Shown piece by piece: positions 1 through 8,043 of a stretch of DNA of 13,804 nucleotides. Below the pieces are notes generated by a model that had not been told where the DNA came from, did not search any database, and worked only from the letters and a program-made list of their open reading frames with translations. Within the stretch, counting starts at the first letter, position 1. The number at the start of each line of letters is the position of its first letter. Made by a program: the position numbers and the translations under genes. The DNA comes from FEN-1297 sp046706945. GTDB lineage: Bacteria > Bacteroidota > Ignavibacteria > Ignavibacteriales > Ignavibacteriaceae. The stretch spans positions 1 through 13,804 of the forward strand of contig JBJKOY010000419.1 in assembly GCA_046706945.1 (NCBI GenBank), written 5' to 3'.

Positions 1-15
1 TTGCGGAGAATAATT

Positions 16-2796
16 ATGGCGCTAAGGTTTACTATTTTCATTTCTTTTGTCTTTTTCATTCTACTGCCCGAAATAAACGCAGCAACTATATCGGGACATA
101 TTAAAGATGCTAGAAACGGTTCTCCAATTCCGGGTGCAAATGTAATTATAATGGGAACGATATACGGCGGAAGCGCAGACGCACACGGATATTATGAAAT
201 TCAAAACATACCTGCCGGAAATTATCAAATTAAAGCCGAGGCAATCGGTTTTAAAAGCCTGACAAAAACCCTGACTATTAAAATAAGTTCCGCTATAGTT
301 AGCCTGGATTTTAATCTGAACGAAACTGCCGTGGAATTATCTGAAGTAATAATTAAAGCACGGGCAAATCGTGAGTTGGAAACATCCGCAAGAAAAACGG
401 AAAAAGATGCGGGTAATATCGTCAACGTAATATCCGCACAGACAATCGAACAATCGACCGACCGTACCGCAGCGGATGCGCTTCAACGCGTTTCAGGAAT
501 GTCTTTGATGAGAGATAACGAAGGCGAGGGGCGGTATGTTGTTATGCGCGGCTTGTCCCAGAAATATAACAATACTTTGGTAGACGGAATAAAAATTCCC
601 AGTCCCGAATCAAAAGACCGTTACGTCCCGATGGATATTTTCCCGTCCTCTCTTTTTGAAAGGATCGAAGTCGTTAAGTCTTTAACCGCGAATATTGCAG
701 GGGATGCGATCGGCGGTTCCACAGATCTGCTGCTTAAAGAAGCGCCCGACCACTTAACCTATTCGTTCAGCGTAGCTTCCGGTACGAGTACAAGCTTAAT
801 TAATAATTCGTTTTATTCTTTTAACAAAAGTGCCGTAAACGATCTGGATCCGGAACGTTTGCACGGTACCGTCAGCGCATCCGATCCTACTCAAATGATC
901 AAAGCCAGATATAACCCCGCACCATCCGATTTTACAATTGCGAACCTGAAATTTACGGACAAGGCTGCGCCGCCGAACGGTCTTTTTTCGGGGCTCATCG
1001 GCGACCGTTTCCTAAACGGAAATTTGGGACTACTGGTTACAGGAACATATCAAAATACTTTCGACCGCGTCCCGCAGGATTTCTATTCCGTTGGTTCCAA
1101 CATTAATAAAATAGACGCGCAAGGACATCTTATACCTTACGCTGACACATATAATAAGCGTACTTACTATACCGATAAAATACGAAGCGGCATCCTGGCA
1201 AAGAGCGATTTTATCGCAGGTCTGGGAAACCAGCTTTCGGCTACCTATATGTACGTCCGGCAGGAAGAAGACCAGACGCGGGACGGACTTCAAATCAACT
1301 TAAGCGGTTCGCGCGGGGCAAGCGACGTAACTTATAATTACAGATCGGCGCTTCGTACACAGGACATATCAAGTATTACTTTAAACGGCGAACATTTCAA
1401 CAACTCTCCTTTTCAATTTCAATGGACGCTAAATTATACAGACGCTGTACAGGACCGGCCGGACGAGGCCGAGTATTCTTTGCTGCAGAATTACGACAAT
1501 CATGGAGTTCTCCTTCCTTTTAAAGGATTAAACGACATAACACATTCCTGGAGGAGAAACGACGATAAGCAATATCTCGGAAAAATGGATTTAACTTTTC
1601 ATATTACTTCCGACGGCAGCAATACATTAAAAGCGGGAATTGTTGCGCAGAAACTTAGTCGCGCCAACTACGAAGACGATTATAAATTAAATCCGGCCAT
1701 AGAGAACGGTCATACCGCGTATTTTACATCGCTGGACAGCTCGCAGCTGACGGTATTCGGGTACGGCACCACATCGGGTTCTACCGTTTACGGATACCAG
1801 AATTATAAGGCGAGCGAATTCCTCAGGGCTGCTTATATACAGTACTCGGAAATTTTAGGCAGGCTCCAAATATTAGGCGGCGTTAGATGGGAAGAAGCCG
1901 ACGATAAATATCTGACTAGCGCGTCGCCTTCCATGACGCTGCGCGAAGCGGATGTTAAGATGGTTAATTTCCTGCCGGGATTGCATTTCAGGTACGCGGT
2001 TACTCCCGATCAGATAGCGCGGTTATCGGTAACCGAAAGCATGAGCAGGCCGAGTTATTTCGACCTGGTGCCGGCAGTCGACCGTTCCGATGCCAGCCAG
2101 TCGCAGGGAAATCCTAACCTCAGACCCGCAACTTCAACCAACTTTGATTTGAGATACGAATTTTATCCGAATCCTATGGATGTATATTCTCTGGGAGTAT
2201 ATTACAAAAAAATAATGGACCCGATAGAAGATCAATTTCAATCGGTGGGAGTTGTACTTGTTACTTCCAAAGCCAACGGCAACCCTGCCACTGTTTACGG
2301 GGTGGAGGCGGTTCTTTCAAAGCATTTCGGAGGAATAGGAATAACCGCCAACTACAGTTACGTATTCTCTCAGATTACGAGCACAAAACAGGTCTCTACG
2401 GAGAACCTCGCAGGCAATTTCGACCAATCTTATTATCAGCAGAAGCGGCCGCTTGAGTCGCAATCGCCCCAGATTGCCAATGTTATTTTTACTTACTATA
2501 ATAAAGACTGGGGAACAAATATAAATTTATCGTACAACTATACGGGTAAGCGCCTTATCGCGGTTGCTCGTCTGGACGGCTACGATACTTATGAAGACGG
2601 TACATCGGAATTTGATTTTTCCGCGGAGCAAAATCTCCTGACCCATCTAAAGCTTGATATAAAACTAATAAATCTGTTCAGTTCCCCATCAATAACCGAA
2701 GTCGTATCGGGACAGTATGTCAAGCACGATCCGATAGTGATTCTAAGGGATTTAAACAGACTGAGGGGATCGATAGGATTTAAATATTCGTTATAA
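16..2796 (+). CDS. TonB-dependent outer-membrane receptor with N-terminal carboxypeptidase-regulatory-like domain
   Basis: This is an outer-membrane active transporter that would take up a ligand using TonB/ExbBD energy. Counting from the ATG at 16 (926 residues): a signal peptide covers about 1-22 (hydrophobic core, cleavage after EINA). A carboxypeptidase-regulatory-like beta-sandwich covers about 24-105 (start ISGHIKD, then GSPIPGANV and GYYEIQNIPAGNY). The plug covers about 132-245 (ADALQRVSGMSL, RGLSQKYNNTLVDG, FERIEVVKS, GDAIGGSTDL). The remainder is a beta-barrel with many aromatic alternating strands, ending GSIGFKYSL. The frame is open from base 1 with a TTG, but GGAGA at 5-9 sits 6 nt before the ATG at 16, so I choose that start. 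It is not a clear SusC: no SusD gene follows. The next gene lies 54 bp downstream and encodes a T9SS-sorted protein. The ligand cannot be read from sequence. The phosphatase genes downstream suggest a phosphorylated compound or a breakdown product, as inference. Confidence 0.93.
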   Translation: MALRFTIFISFVFFILLPEINAATISGHIKDARNGSPIPGANVIIMGTIYGGSADAHGYYEIQNIPAGNYQIKAEAIGFKSLTKTLTIKISSAIVSLDFNLNETAVELSEVIIKARANRELETSARKTEKDAGNIVNVISAQTIEQSTDRTAADALQRVSGMSLMRDNEGEGRYVVMRGLSQKYNNTLVDGIKIPSPESKDRYVPMDIFPSSLFERIEVVKSLTANIAGDAIGGSTDLLLKEAPDHLTYSFSVASGTSTSLINNSFYSFNKSAVNDLDPERLHGTVSASDPTQMIKARYNPAPSDFTIANLKFTDKAAPPNGLFSGLIGDRFLNGNLGLLVTGTYQNTFDRVPQDFYSVGSNINKIDAQGHLIPYADTYNKRTYYTDKIRSGILAKSDFIAGLGNQLSATYMYVRQEEDQTRDGLQINLSGSRGASDVTYNYRSALRTQDISSITLNGEHFNNSPFQFQWTLNYTDAVQDRPDEAEYSLLQNYDNHGVLLPFKGLNDITHSWRRNDDKQYLGKMDLTFHITSDGSNTLKAGIVAQKLSRANYEDDYKLNPAIENGHTAYFTSLDSSQLTVFGYGTTSGSTVYGYQNYKASEFLRAAYIQYSEILGRLQILGGVRWEEADDKYLTSASPSMTLREADVKMVNFLPGLHFRYAVTPDQIARLSVTESMSRPSYFDLVPAVDRSDASQSQGNPNLRPATSTNFDLRYEFYPNPMDVYSLGVYYKKIMDPIEDQFQSVGVVLVTSKANGNPATVYGVEAVLSKHFGGIGITANYSYVFSQITSTKQVSTENLAGNFDQSYYQQKRPLESQSPQIANVIFTYYNKDWGTNINLSYNYTGKRLIAVARLDGYDTYEDGTSEFDFSAEQNLLTHLKLDIKLINLFSSPSITEVVSGQYVKHDPIVILRDLNRLRGSIGFKYSL

Positions 2797-2816
2797 CCTG
2801 CCTAAGATAGACAGGT
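2796..2816 (+). other. Intergenic hairpin just after the receptor stop codon
   Basis: ACCTGCCT (2796-2803) can pair with AGACAGGT (2809-2816) around a 5-nt loop, with one C-A mismatch. It begins at the last base of the TAA stop. No T-run follows, so it is a weak candidate for an attenuator or mRNA-end stabiliser rather than a strong intrinsic terminator. It could uncouple levels of the receptor and the downstream secreted protein, or it could be chance. Confidence 0.25.
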
Positions 2817-2850
2817 AACTTATTCATTCATTAATTATTATGGAGGCCTT

Positions 2851-4344
2851 ATGTCCAAGTTGTTCACGATGTTAATGCTTTTTCTTCTGGCGGATGTAAT
2901 GATTTCGTATGCTCAACTGCCTGATATATTAACCGGACCTGAAAAAGGGACTACCCTGCCGAATCATACTTATACTGTCGAAGACAGCCTGGTTATAAAT
3001 GCCGGGGATACTCTAACCGTAAGTCCCGGAGACACGCTATTAATGAAAAACGATCCGGTAACCGGCGCAGCATGCTGGATACATATCCTAGGCACATTTA
3101 TTTGCGACGGCACGCCGACAGACCGAATCTCAATAACCACCGCAACCGATTCGATGCAGCCCGGAATGTGGGGCGGCATCATAGGCGATTCATGCAAATA
3201 TGTCGACGTTCAATATACCGACGTATCCTGGGCGGGAGGAAATAACGCCGCAGGTCATGCCTACCGGACATTTGATATATATTCCGATTATGCCAACACA
3301 ACGACAACGGTGTTTAATCATAACAACGTATGGGGATCGGTAGACGACTGTATAGGTCTTCACGGCGGAAACGCAACGGTAATGTACAATACGTTGAAAT
3401 GGTGCGGCGCGCCGGACGGAGACAATTTTAATATAAAATCGGGAACAGTCGGGGTTATAGCATATAACGTAATCTGGTCGCCCGGGGGAAACGGGATAAA
3501 GATAAATGCTGATCCGACGCTGCCGCGTATAACCAACATGTGCATACATAATAATACCATCTGTGCGGGCGGATGGAGACGCGCCGAGGAACTGGGCTAC
3601 GCGGTTTTGGTAGACGCGAGCGCACGTGCGCAAATATACAATAATATATTCGGCGATATGCACGGGGAATTGGAAATCACGTCCGTAGCCGATACCACGA
3701 GGACGGTATATCAAAACAATTTGTTCTTCTACTCGGTAGACAGTCTTAAAGGGATCTCGAATTATTATCCATCGGATGCCGTCGGCAGACCCCAGCCGAA
3801 CGATATAATGGACGTGCAGGCAAGCAATTTGTTTGTCCACTACAACGCATTTTTTAACAACGATTACACGGCATTGGACGGAAACAACGATTATCATATA
3901 CTTCCCAATTCCGCGGCCGTAGGCCACGGCATTACGCCGCCTGCACCAACATTAGCGAACCACTGGGGAAACCCGTTCTTCGGTAACGGTTCTCAAACAC
4001 TGCCGGGCGACGCAAACATAGGCGCGCTGCCGCCTGCTACAACCGCTGCGGTTCAAAATCAAAATGCGGAAATCCCGAAGGTGTTTGCATTAGATCAAAA
4101 TTATCCGAATCCGTTTAACCCCACGACGAATATCAGCTATACGCTGAAAGAGTCCGGCCAGGCCAGTCTGCAGATATATAATTTGCTTGGTCAATTGGTA
4201 ATGACGGTAGACCAGGGTTTCAGACAGGCGGGACAGACATATAAATTCAGTATTAATATGGATAATTTATCCAGCGGGATTTATTTCTATACCCTGCGGG
4301 AAGGGAGCAATTTGTTGACAAGGAAGATGGTATTGCTCAAATAA
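2851..4344 (+). CDS. Secreted parallel beta-helix protein with T9SS type A C-terminal sorting domain
   Basis: A secreted or surface-attached protein of 497 residues whose biochemical role I do not recognise. A signal peptide covers about 1-21 (cleavage after ISYA, before QLPD). The middle, about 45-395, is rich in short beta-strand and Asn repeats of the right-handed parallel beta-helix type (VMYNTLKWCG, GVIAYNVIW, CIHNNTICAGG, AQIYNNIFGD, FVHYNAFFNND). Such folds occur in pectate-lyase-like enzymes and in non-enzymatic adhesins, and I see no convincing catalytic motif. Residues about 409-497 form a T9SS sorting domain (VFALDQNYPNPFNPTT, YNLLGQLV, LSSGIYFYTL, terminal RKMVLLK), which in this family is cleaved after Por secretion and often replaced by a lipid anchor. 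GGAGG at 2842-2846 lies 4 nt before the ATG. Probably co-transcribed with the TonB receptor 54 bp upstream. Confidence 0.88.
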   Translation: MSKLFTMLMLFLLADVMISYAQLPDILTGPEKGTTLPNHTYTVEDSLVINAGDTLTVSPGDTLLMKNDPVTGAACWIHILGTFICDGTPTDRISITTATDSMQPGMWGGIIGDSCKYVDVQYTDVSWAGGNNAAGHAYRTFDIYSDYANTTTTVFNHNNVWGSVDDCIGLHGGNATVMYNTLKWCGAPDGDNFNIKSGTVGVIAYNVIWSPGGNGIKINADPTLPRITNMCIHNNTICAGGWRRAEELGYAVLVDASARAQIYNNIFGDMHGELEITSVADTTRTVYQNNLFFYSVDSLKGISNYYPSDAVGRPQPNDIMDVQASNLFVHYNAFFNNDYTALDGNNDYHILPNSAAVGHGITPPAPTLANHWGNPFFGNGSQTLPGDANIGALPPATTAAVQNQNAEIPKVFALDQNYPNPFNPTTNISYTLKESGQASLQIYNLLGQLVMTVDQGFRQAGQTYKFSINMDNLSSGIYFYTLREGSNLLTRKMVLLK

Positions 4345-4349
4345 TCTCT

Positions 4350-4379
4350 GGTTGTATTGTTGGAGGTTGTATTGTTGGT
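4350..4379 (+). repeat. Two-copy 15-bp tandem repeat
   Basis: GGTTGTATTGTTGG occurs twice back to back, at 4350-4363 and 4365-4378, with a 15-bp period. It starts 6 bp after the stop codon of the beta-helix gene. The copies match at 14 consecutive bases and differ only at the last base of the unit. It is non-coding on the + strand. Confidence 0.7.
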
Positions 4380-4413
4380 GGTAGGAACAACCAACCGCCT
4401 ACGAACAACCTCC
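4362..4413 (+). other. Nested inverted repeat, possible transcript-end structure
   Basis: GGAGGTTGT (4362-4370) is the exact reverse complement of ACAACCTCC (4405-4413). Inside it, GTAGG (4381-4385) pairs with CCTAC (4398-4402). Together they form a two-step hairpin with an unequal interior loop. It overlaps the tandem repeat and follows the beta-helix gene, so it may end or protect that transcript. No clean T-tract follows, so I do not call an intrinsic terminator. Confidence 0.4.
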
Positions 4414-4424
4414 CGCCTTCCAAT

Positions 4425-4457
4425 TCCCCTCCCGGGAGGGGATTAAGAGGTGGGTTG
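4425..4457. repeat. Perfect 18-bp GC-rich palindrome with flanking GTGGGTT tail, probable dispersed repeat
   Basis: TCCCCTCCCGGGAGGGGA at 4425-4442 is a perfect palindrome centred between 4433 and 4434. It is followed by ATTAAGAGGTGGGTTG (4442-4457). Its GC content is much higher than the surroundings. From memory, similar CCTCCCGGGAGG...GTGGGTT units recur between genes in many environmental bacterial genomes, resembling REP-type elements mobilised by RAYT transposases. Only one copy is present here, so the dispersed nature is inferred. No RAYT gene is in the window. Confidence 0.55.
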
Positions 4458-4577
4458 ACGGAAGAAAAAGATGTGAAAATTTTGAGGCTCTGTTTTAGGG
4501 TGACACTCAAAAAAGCTCGCCCCGATAAGATCACAATGTGAGAGTTCCGCAGAGTATTTATTTTTTTCGGAGTTTTA

Positions 4578-5489
4578 ATGAAATTAAAGAACAAACTATT
4601 GTTGCTGCTCTTTTCGTTATTTCTGGTAATAAATATTACCGCACCTATTTCCGCCCAGGAGAAAGTTAAAATAGCTCTTTGGGGAGACTCACGCGAGAAC
4701 CTCGATAATACTACAGCGGATATCGCGCATATTTTACTTTACGATATTACCGACTGGGATTTCCAGGTACACACGGGCGATTTCACACACGACGGAAGCA
4801 ACGAGGCCTGGCAGAGGACCCTGCATTTCCCCGGGATCGACAGCATTTTCGTCAAAGGAAAGTTTTATATGTGTACCAGCAACCACGATTATAAAAACGA
4901 TGAATCGAAAGCCGACTGGGATAAATACACCGCAGGCATTCTGCCTAGAAACAGCACGGACGGCACTACCCACTTTTATGCCGTTCATAAGGGAAACGTC
5001 GACGTAATATTCTGCGACGGGTATTTTACAAAACCTTCCGTAATGCAGAAATGGCTGGATAATTATCTGTCTAAAGTAAACCCCGACGACTGGCTGGTCG
5101 GAGTATGGCATAATGTTTCGTACGGCGACCTGACATATAAAACAAGCTATTTGAACACCTGTATGCCGTGGATAAAAATTTTATTTAAACACGGATGCAG
5201 GTTCATCTTTAACGGCCACGCGCACGTTTACGTAAGAACCAAACCTCTCGATCCTGACGAGAAGATCGACATGGAACACGGCATCGTAACGATTATAAAC
5301 GGCACGGGAGGCGCAAGCTGGAAGGATCCGGTTAAACATAATCAAAGAATAGCCTTTACTCCGTCCGAAAGGTCTTTCCCGACGGTTACATTCCTTACTT
5401 TCGAAGGGAATAAGGCTCATCTCGAAACCGTCGACTGCAGGCCCGGACATAATTTAAAAGTAATTGATGAATGCGATTACGTAAAATAA
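4578..5489 (+). CDS. Exported calcineurin-like metallophosphoesterase
   Basis: A 303-residue two-metal phosphoesterase predicted to act in the periplasm or outside the cell on phosphate mono- or diesters. The signal peptide is about 1-26 (poly-Leu core, ISAQ cleavage region). The metallophosphatase signature runs in order: WGDSR with D37, HTGDFTHDG with D68, SNHD with N102 and H103, GVWHN with H178, and FNGHAHVYVR with H214 and H216. These are the expected metal and phosphate ligands. Two departures are notable: the first block is GDSR rather than GDxH, as in purple-acid-phosphatase relatives, and the usual Gly of GNHD is Ser101. There is no lipobox and no T9SS domain. GGAG at 4569-4572 is 5 nt before the ATG. 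The next gene starts 23 bp after the stop, so it likely opens a four-gene unit. Substrate is not predictable. Confidence 0.9.
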   Translation: MKLKNKLLLLLFSLFLVINITAPISAQEKVKIALWGDSRENLDNTTADIAHILLYDITDWDFQVHTGDFTHDGSNEAWQRTLHFPGIDSIFVKGKFYMCTSNHDYKNDESKADWDKYTAGILPRNSTDGTTHFYAVHKGNVDVIFCDGYFTKPSVMQKWLDNYLSKVNPDDWLVGVWHNVSYGDLTYKTSYLNTCMPWIKILFKHGCRFIFNGHAHVYVRTKPLDPDEKIDMEHGIVTIINGTGGASWKDPVKHNQRIAFTPSERSFPTVTFLTFEGNKAHLETVDCRPGHNLKVIDECDYVK

Positions 5490-5512
5490 TTCAATCTCAA
5501 GCGGAGAAAAAA

Positions 5513-6511
5513 ATGAAGAAAAAATTTCTGTTTATTAATTTTATTGTACTAATATCTTTTTTTATTCAGCCTCCGAATTTATTTCCGCAAACTTCAGGAT
5601 ATAAAATTCTCGATAATATTAAAATCGGAGGCGCTGCAGACTGGGATTACCTTTCAGTGTGCGAGCCTCTGCACGAGCTGTTCATATCTCATTATAACGA
5701 AGTCGACGTTATAAATCTCTATAATAATTTCTTAATCGGGAAAATAGAAGGATTGGAAGACGTGCACGGTTCGGCCTTTGCGATGAAATACGCTAAAGGG
5801 TTTATAAGCGACGGCAAGCATAATTCAGTGGTGATATTTAATTTGAAAAATTTTAAGGTTATTAAAAGAGTAAAAACAACCGGTTTCGATCCGGACGCAA
5901 TTCTCTACGATCCGTACACCGAAAGAGTTTTTGCCTTCAACGGCCACAGTACGAATGCTACCGCTATAGATGCCGGGACAAACAAGGTAATAGGCAAGGT
6001 TCTCCTTAGCGGCGAGCCGGAGTTCGGCGTATCCGATTACAAGGGAAATGTGTATGTAAATATCGAAAAGAAAAACGAGATAGACGTCATAAATCCGAAG
6101 TCTCTCAAGGTAGTTCGTAAATGGCCGGTTCTGCCATGCGAGCGGCCTTCAGCCATGGCCATCGATAGGAAGAACAACATATTGTTTATCGGGGCGAGGA
6201 ATAAACTTTTTGCCGCCGTCGATGCCGGGTCCGGAAAATTGATAGCAACTTTCCCTATCGGCCCGGGAGCGGATGCCGGCCGGTACGATCCGGAAACTCA
6301 TTTAATATTTTGTTCAACCAAAGACGGGGCGATGAGCGTTTTCAAGGAAGAATCAAAAGACCGGTACAAATTTCTGGAAAATATAAAGACCTTGCCCGGA
6401 GCTAAAACAATGGCGCTCGATAAAAGCACCCACAAAGTTTATACATCGACTATGTTAAATTCCGCCGGCGGCGGTAAGACATTCGGCGTGCTTATTCTCG
6501 GAACAAGGTAA
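5513..6511 (+). CDS. Exported YncE-like (YVTN-type) beta-propeller protein
   Basis: A 332-residue secreted protein with repeated four-stranded blades of the YncE/YVTN class. Blade-like strings include VDVINLYNNFLIGKI, VVIFNLKNFKVIKRV, ATAIDAGTNKVIGKV, IDVINPKSLKVVRKW and FAAVDAGSGKLIATF, about 45-50 residues apart. The signal peptide is about 1-28 (MKKKFLFINF, hydrophobic, then LFPQ). The frame extends upstream to an ATG at 5471 that overlaps the previous gene. I prefer 5513 because GGAG at 5503-5506 is 6 nt ahead and the MKKK start gives a proper signal peptide. Its stop TAA shares one base with the next gene's ATG, so it is translationally coupled to the MINPP-like phosphatase. YncE-type propellers usually bind ligands or partners and have no shared enzymatic activity. 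Here it may be a binding or scaffolding partner for the phosphatases, which is inference. Confidence 0.85.
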   Translation: MKKKFLFINFIVLISFFIQPPNLFPQTSGYKILDNIKIGGAADWDYLSVCEPLHELFISHYNEVDVINLYNNFLIGKIEGLEDVHGSAFAMKYAKGFISDGKHNSVVIFNLKNFKVIKRVKTTGFDPDAILYDPYTERVFAFNGHSTNATAIDAGTNKVIGKVLLSGEPEFGVSDYKGNVYVNIEKKNEIDVINPKSLKVVRKWPVLPCERPSAMAIDRKNNILFIGARNKLFAAVDAGSGKLIATFPIGPGADAGRYDPETHLIFCSTKDGAMSVFKEESKDRYKFLENIKTLPGAKTMALDKSTHKVYTSTMLNSAGGGKTFGVLILGTR

Positions 6512-7986
6512 TGCGGAACAGCTGCCGGAAAGATTATCTTCTTTTTAATTTATTAAAAAGAGTACGCAGGAATTTTTTAAAAAAAGCGGTGCGTGCTGTA
6601 TGCATCGCAATGTTTGCACTGCCGTTGTTGAACGCAGCGGGCGATCATTTTCAAAAAAATCCTTCCGCAAAGTTCAGCGCATTGCTTCTGGGTACAAAAG
6701 CACCTTACCGGTTTGCGGCTGAAGGTAATACTCCGCCTCCTTACGGCTACAAGCCGGTATTTATTAATTATGTGGGAAGGCACGGCGCGCGTTTTTTGAC
6801 CGATCCCGAGGATCTTATTTCCGTAATGAAGATACTGTCCGCGGCAAAAAAGATGCACTGTCTTACCCGAAGCGGATACCGTCTTGAAAGAATGCTTTAT
6901 ATCTTCGGTAAAATTGAAAAAGGTAATTACGGAAATATTACCCGGGCCGGAGCGGAAGAACAGGAAGGAATAGGACTGCGGATGTACCGGCATTATGCCG
7001 GAGTATTCAAAGGGAACGGTTTAAACGTAGTTATGACGAGCAAAGTAAGAACACAGCAGAGCGCCCGGGCTTTTTTAAAAAGCTTGTCTTCCTACCCTTC
7101 CTATAAAATACATGAAAGGATCATCCCCGATTCTTCGGACGATATACTGCGTTATTATGATCTGTCTTCCGCGTACAGATCGTATAAGAAAGGTCCAACT
7201 GTAAAGTCCCGTATCGATTCTTTACTTGCCGATAGGCGAATGAAGAAAGCCCTATCCGATCTAAATGCGGAATTTTTCAGGAATAGCTTCATGAAAAAAA
7301 TGCAGGCGGGCGGTATAGCTATTGCCGGGAAAAACGGGAAAAGGATATATTATGATATTAAAGACTTTACGGATAATTTATTCGGCATTTATACAATAGA
7401 ATATTCTATGAGATATGAAATCAGGAAGTCCGGACGATCTTTAGATAATACGGATTTCGGCTCTTTCTTTAATTCCGAAGATCTTCAATGGCTTGCTTTT
7501 ACCGACGGTGCCGGCGAATTTATGGAAAAAGGACCGGCCTGCGACACTCTGGGAATACAAATCCGTGATGCGGTTCCGCTGCTGGTTGATTTTATCAGGA
7601 CCGCCGACGATTATATAAATTTTCCCAATTCAATAGATGCGGATTTGCGGTTTGCACATGCGGAGACCGTTTCGCCTTTTGCCACGCTGCTGGGAATAAG
7701 GGCTGCCAGCAGTCCTTCTCCCTCAATTTTCCGGTACGGCAGGCATTGGCAGCCGTCAAAAATAATTCCCTTGAGCTCCAACATACAGTGGATATTATAT
7801 TCAAAAAACGGACACTACCTTCTAAAAGTACTTTTAAATGAAAGAGAAGCAAAACTGCCGATAAATACAAGTACCTTTCCTTATTACGATTGGGAAGAAG
7901 TGAAAAATTATTACCTGAAAAAATTAGCTCTGATGCACACTGGGCTTGATAAAAATATGCATGAGTATCTGGTGAAGCTGAGATGA
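6511..7986 (+). CDS. Histidine acid phosphatase, MINPP-like (candidate phytase)
   Basis: A 491-residue histidine-clade-2 phosphatase. VGRHGAR (R90, H91, R94) supplies the phospho-accepting His and phosphate-binding Arg residues. MTSKVRTQQSARAFLKSL at about 171-188 matches the second conserved Arg/SARAF block of the family. FAHAE at 381-385 (H383, E385) is the HAE proton-donor motif that marks the MINPP subgroup, in place of the HD motif of classic acid phosphatases and AppA-type phytases. MINPP enzymes remove phosphates from inositol hexakisphosphate and lower inositol phosphates. Export is predicted: a basic N-terminus and a hydrophobic stretch at about 27-42 (VRAVCIAMFALPLLNA). The region before the hydrophobic core is long (about 26 residues), so a later non-ATG start is possible. 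I keep the ATG at 6511 because it overlaps the upstream stop by one base. Next gene starts 57 bp on. True phytase activity is likely but unproven. Confidence 0.9.
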   Translation: MRNSCRKDYLLFNLLKRVRRNFLKKAVRAVCIAMFALPLLNAAGDHFQKNPSAKFSALLLGTKAPYRFAAEGNTPPPYGYKPVFINYVGRHGARFLTDPEDLISVMKILSAAKKMHCLTRSGYRLERMLYIFGKIEKGNYGNITRAGAEEQEGIGLRMYRHYAGVFKGNGLNVVMTSKVRTQQSARAFLKSLSSYPSYKIHERIIPDSSDDILRYYDLSSAYRSYKKGPTVKSRIDSLLADRRMKKALSDLNAEFFRNSFMKKMQAGGIAIAGKNGKRIYYDIKDFTDNLFGIYTIEYSMRYEIRKSGRSLDNTDFGSFFNSEDLQWLAFTDGAGEFMEKGPACDTLGIQIRDAVPLLVDFIRTADDYINFPNSIDADLRFAHAETVSPFATLLGIRAASSPSPSIFRYGRHWQPSKIIPLSSNIQWILYSKNGHYLLKVLLNEREAKLPINTSTFPYYDWEEVKNYYLKKLALMHTGLDKNMHEYLVKLR

Positions 7987-8043
7987 GGCTGGATGCTGGA
8001 ATATTAGTATAAACTATTTGGGATGCTTTAAGGGAAAAATATA

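Larger units (their letters stand above)
4345..4577. other. Intergenic region of 233 bp separating the receptor unit from the phosphatase unit
   Basis: The left two thirds carry the tandem repeat, nested hairpin and palindrome listed separately. The right third (about 4458-4577) must hold any promoter for the phosphatase unit. I see an 11-bp inverted repeat TCACAATGTGA at 4531-4541 and a T-rich stretch just before the ribosome binding site, but no promoter I would defend. No plausible + strand gene fits. A minus-strand frame through the gap is simply a Pro/Gly-rich translation of the repeats. Confidence 0.6.

Noticed and set aside
3190..3927. 245-codon open frame on the minus strand inside the beta-helix gene
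   Set aside because: It is antisense to a well supported gene, is rich in Arg, Cys, Val and Ile in a way typical of reverse translation of Asn/Tyr-rich coding DNA, and shows no domain or ribosome binding site.
16..4344. SusC/SusD polysaccharide utilisation pair
   Set aside because: The second protein has a beta-helix and a T9SS domain, no lipobox and no SusD-like helical features, and no glycoside hydrolase is nearby.
4350..4379. Start of a CRISPR-like array
   Set aside because: Only two directly abutting copies of a 15-bp unit, with no spacers and no cas genes nearby.
4492..4510. Possible PhoB box (CTGTTTTAGGGTGACAC) upstream of the phosphatase unit
   Set aside because: The first 7-mer matches CTGTCAT at five positions, but the second, 4 nt on, does not match. 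Not enough to claim phosphate control.
4531..4541. TCACAATGTGA as a CRP/FNR-like operator
   Set aside because: The arms are only 5 bp around a single central base, far from the usual 6-bp spacer of CRP sites. A short inverted repeat is expected by chance.
4337..4594. 85-codon minus-strand frame across the intergenic repeats
   Set aside because: Its Pro/Gly-rich strings are simply the tandem repeat and palindrome read as protein. It overlaps both flanking genes and has no family.
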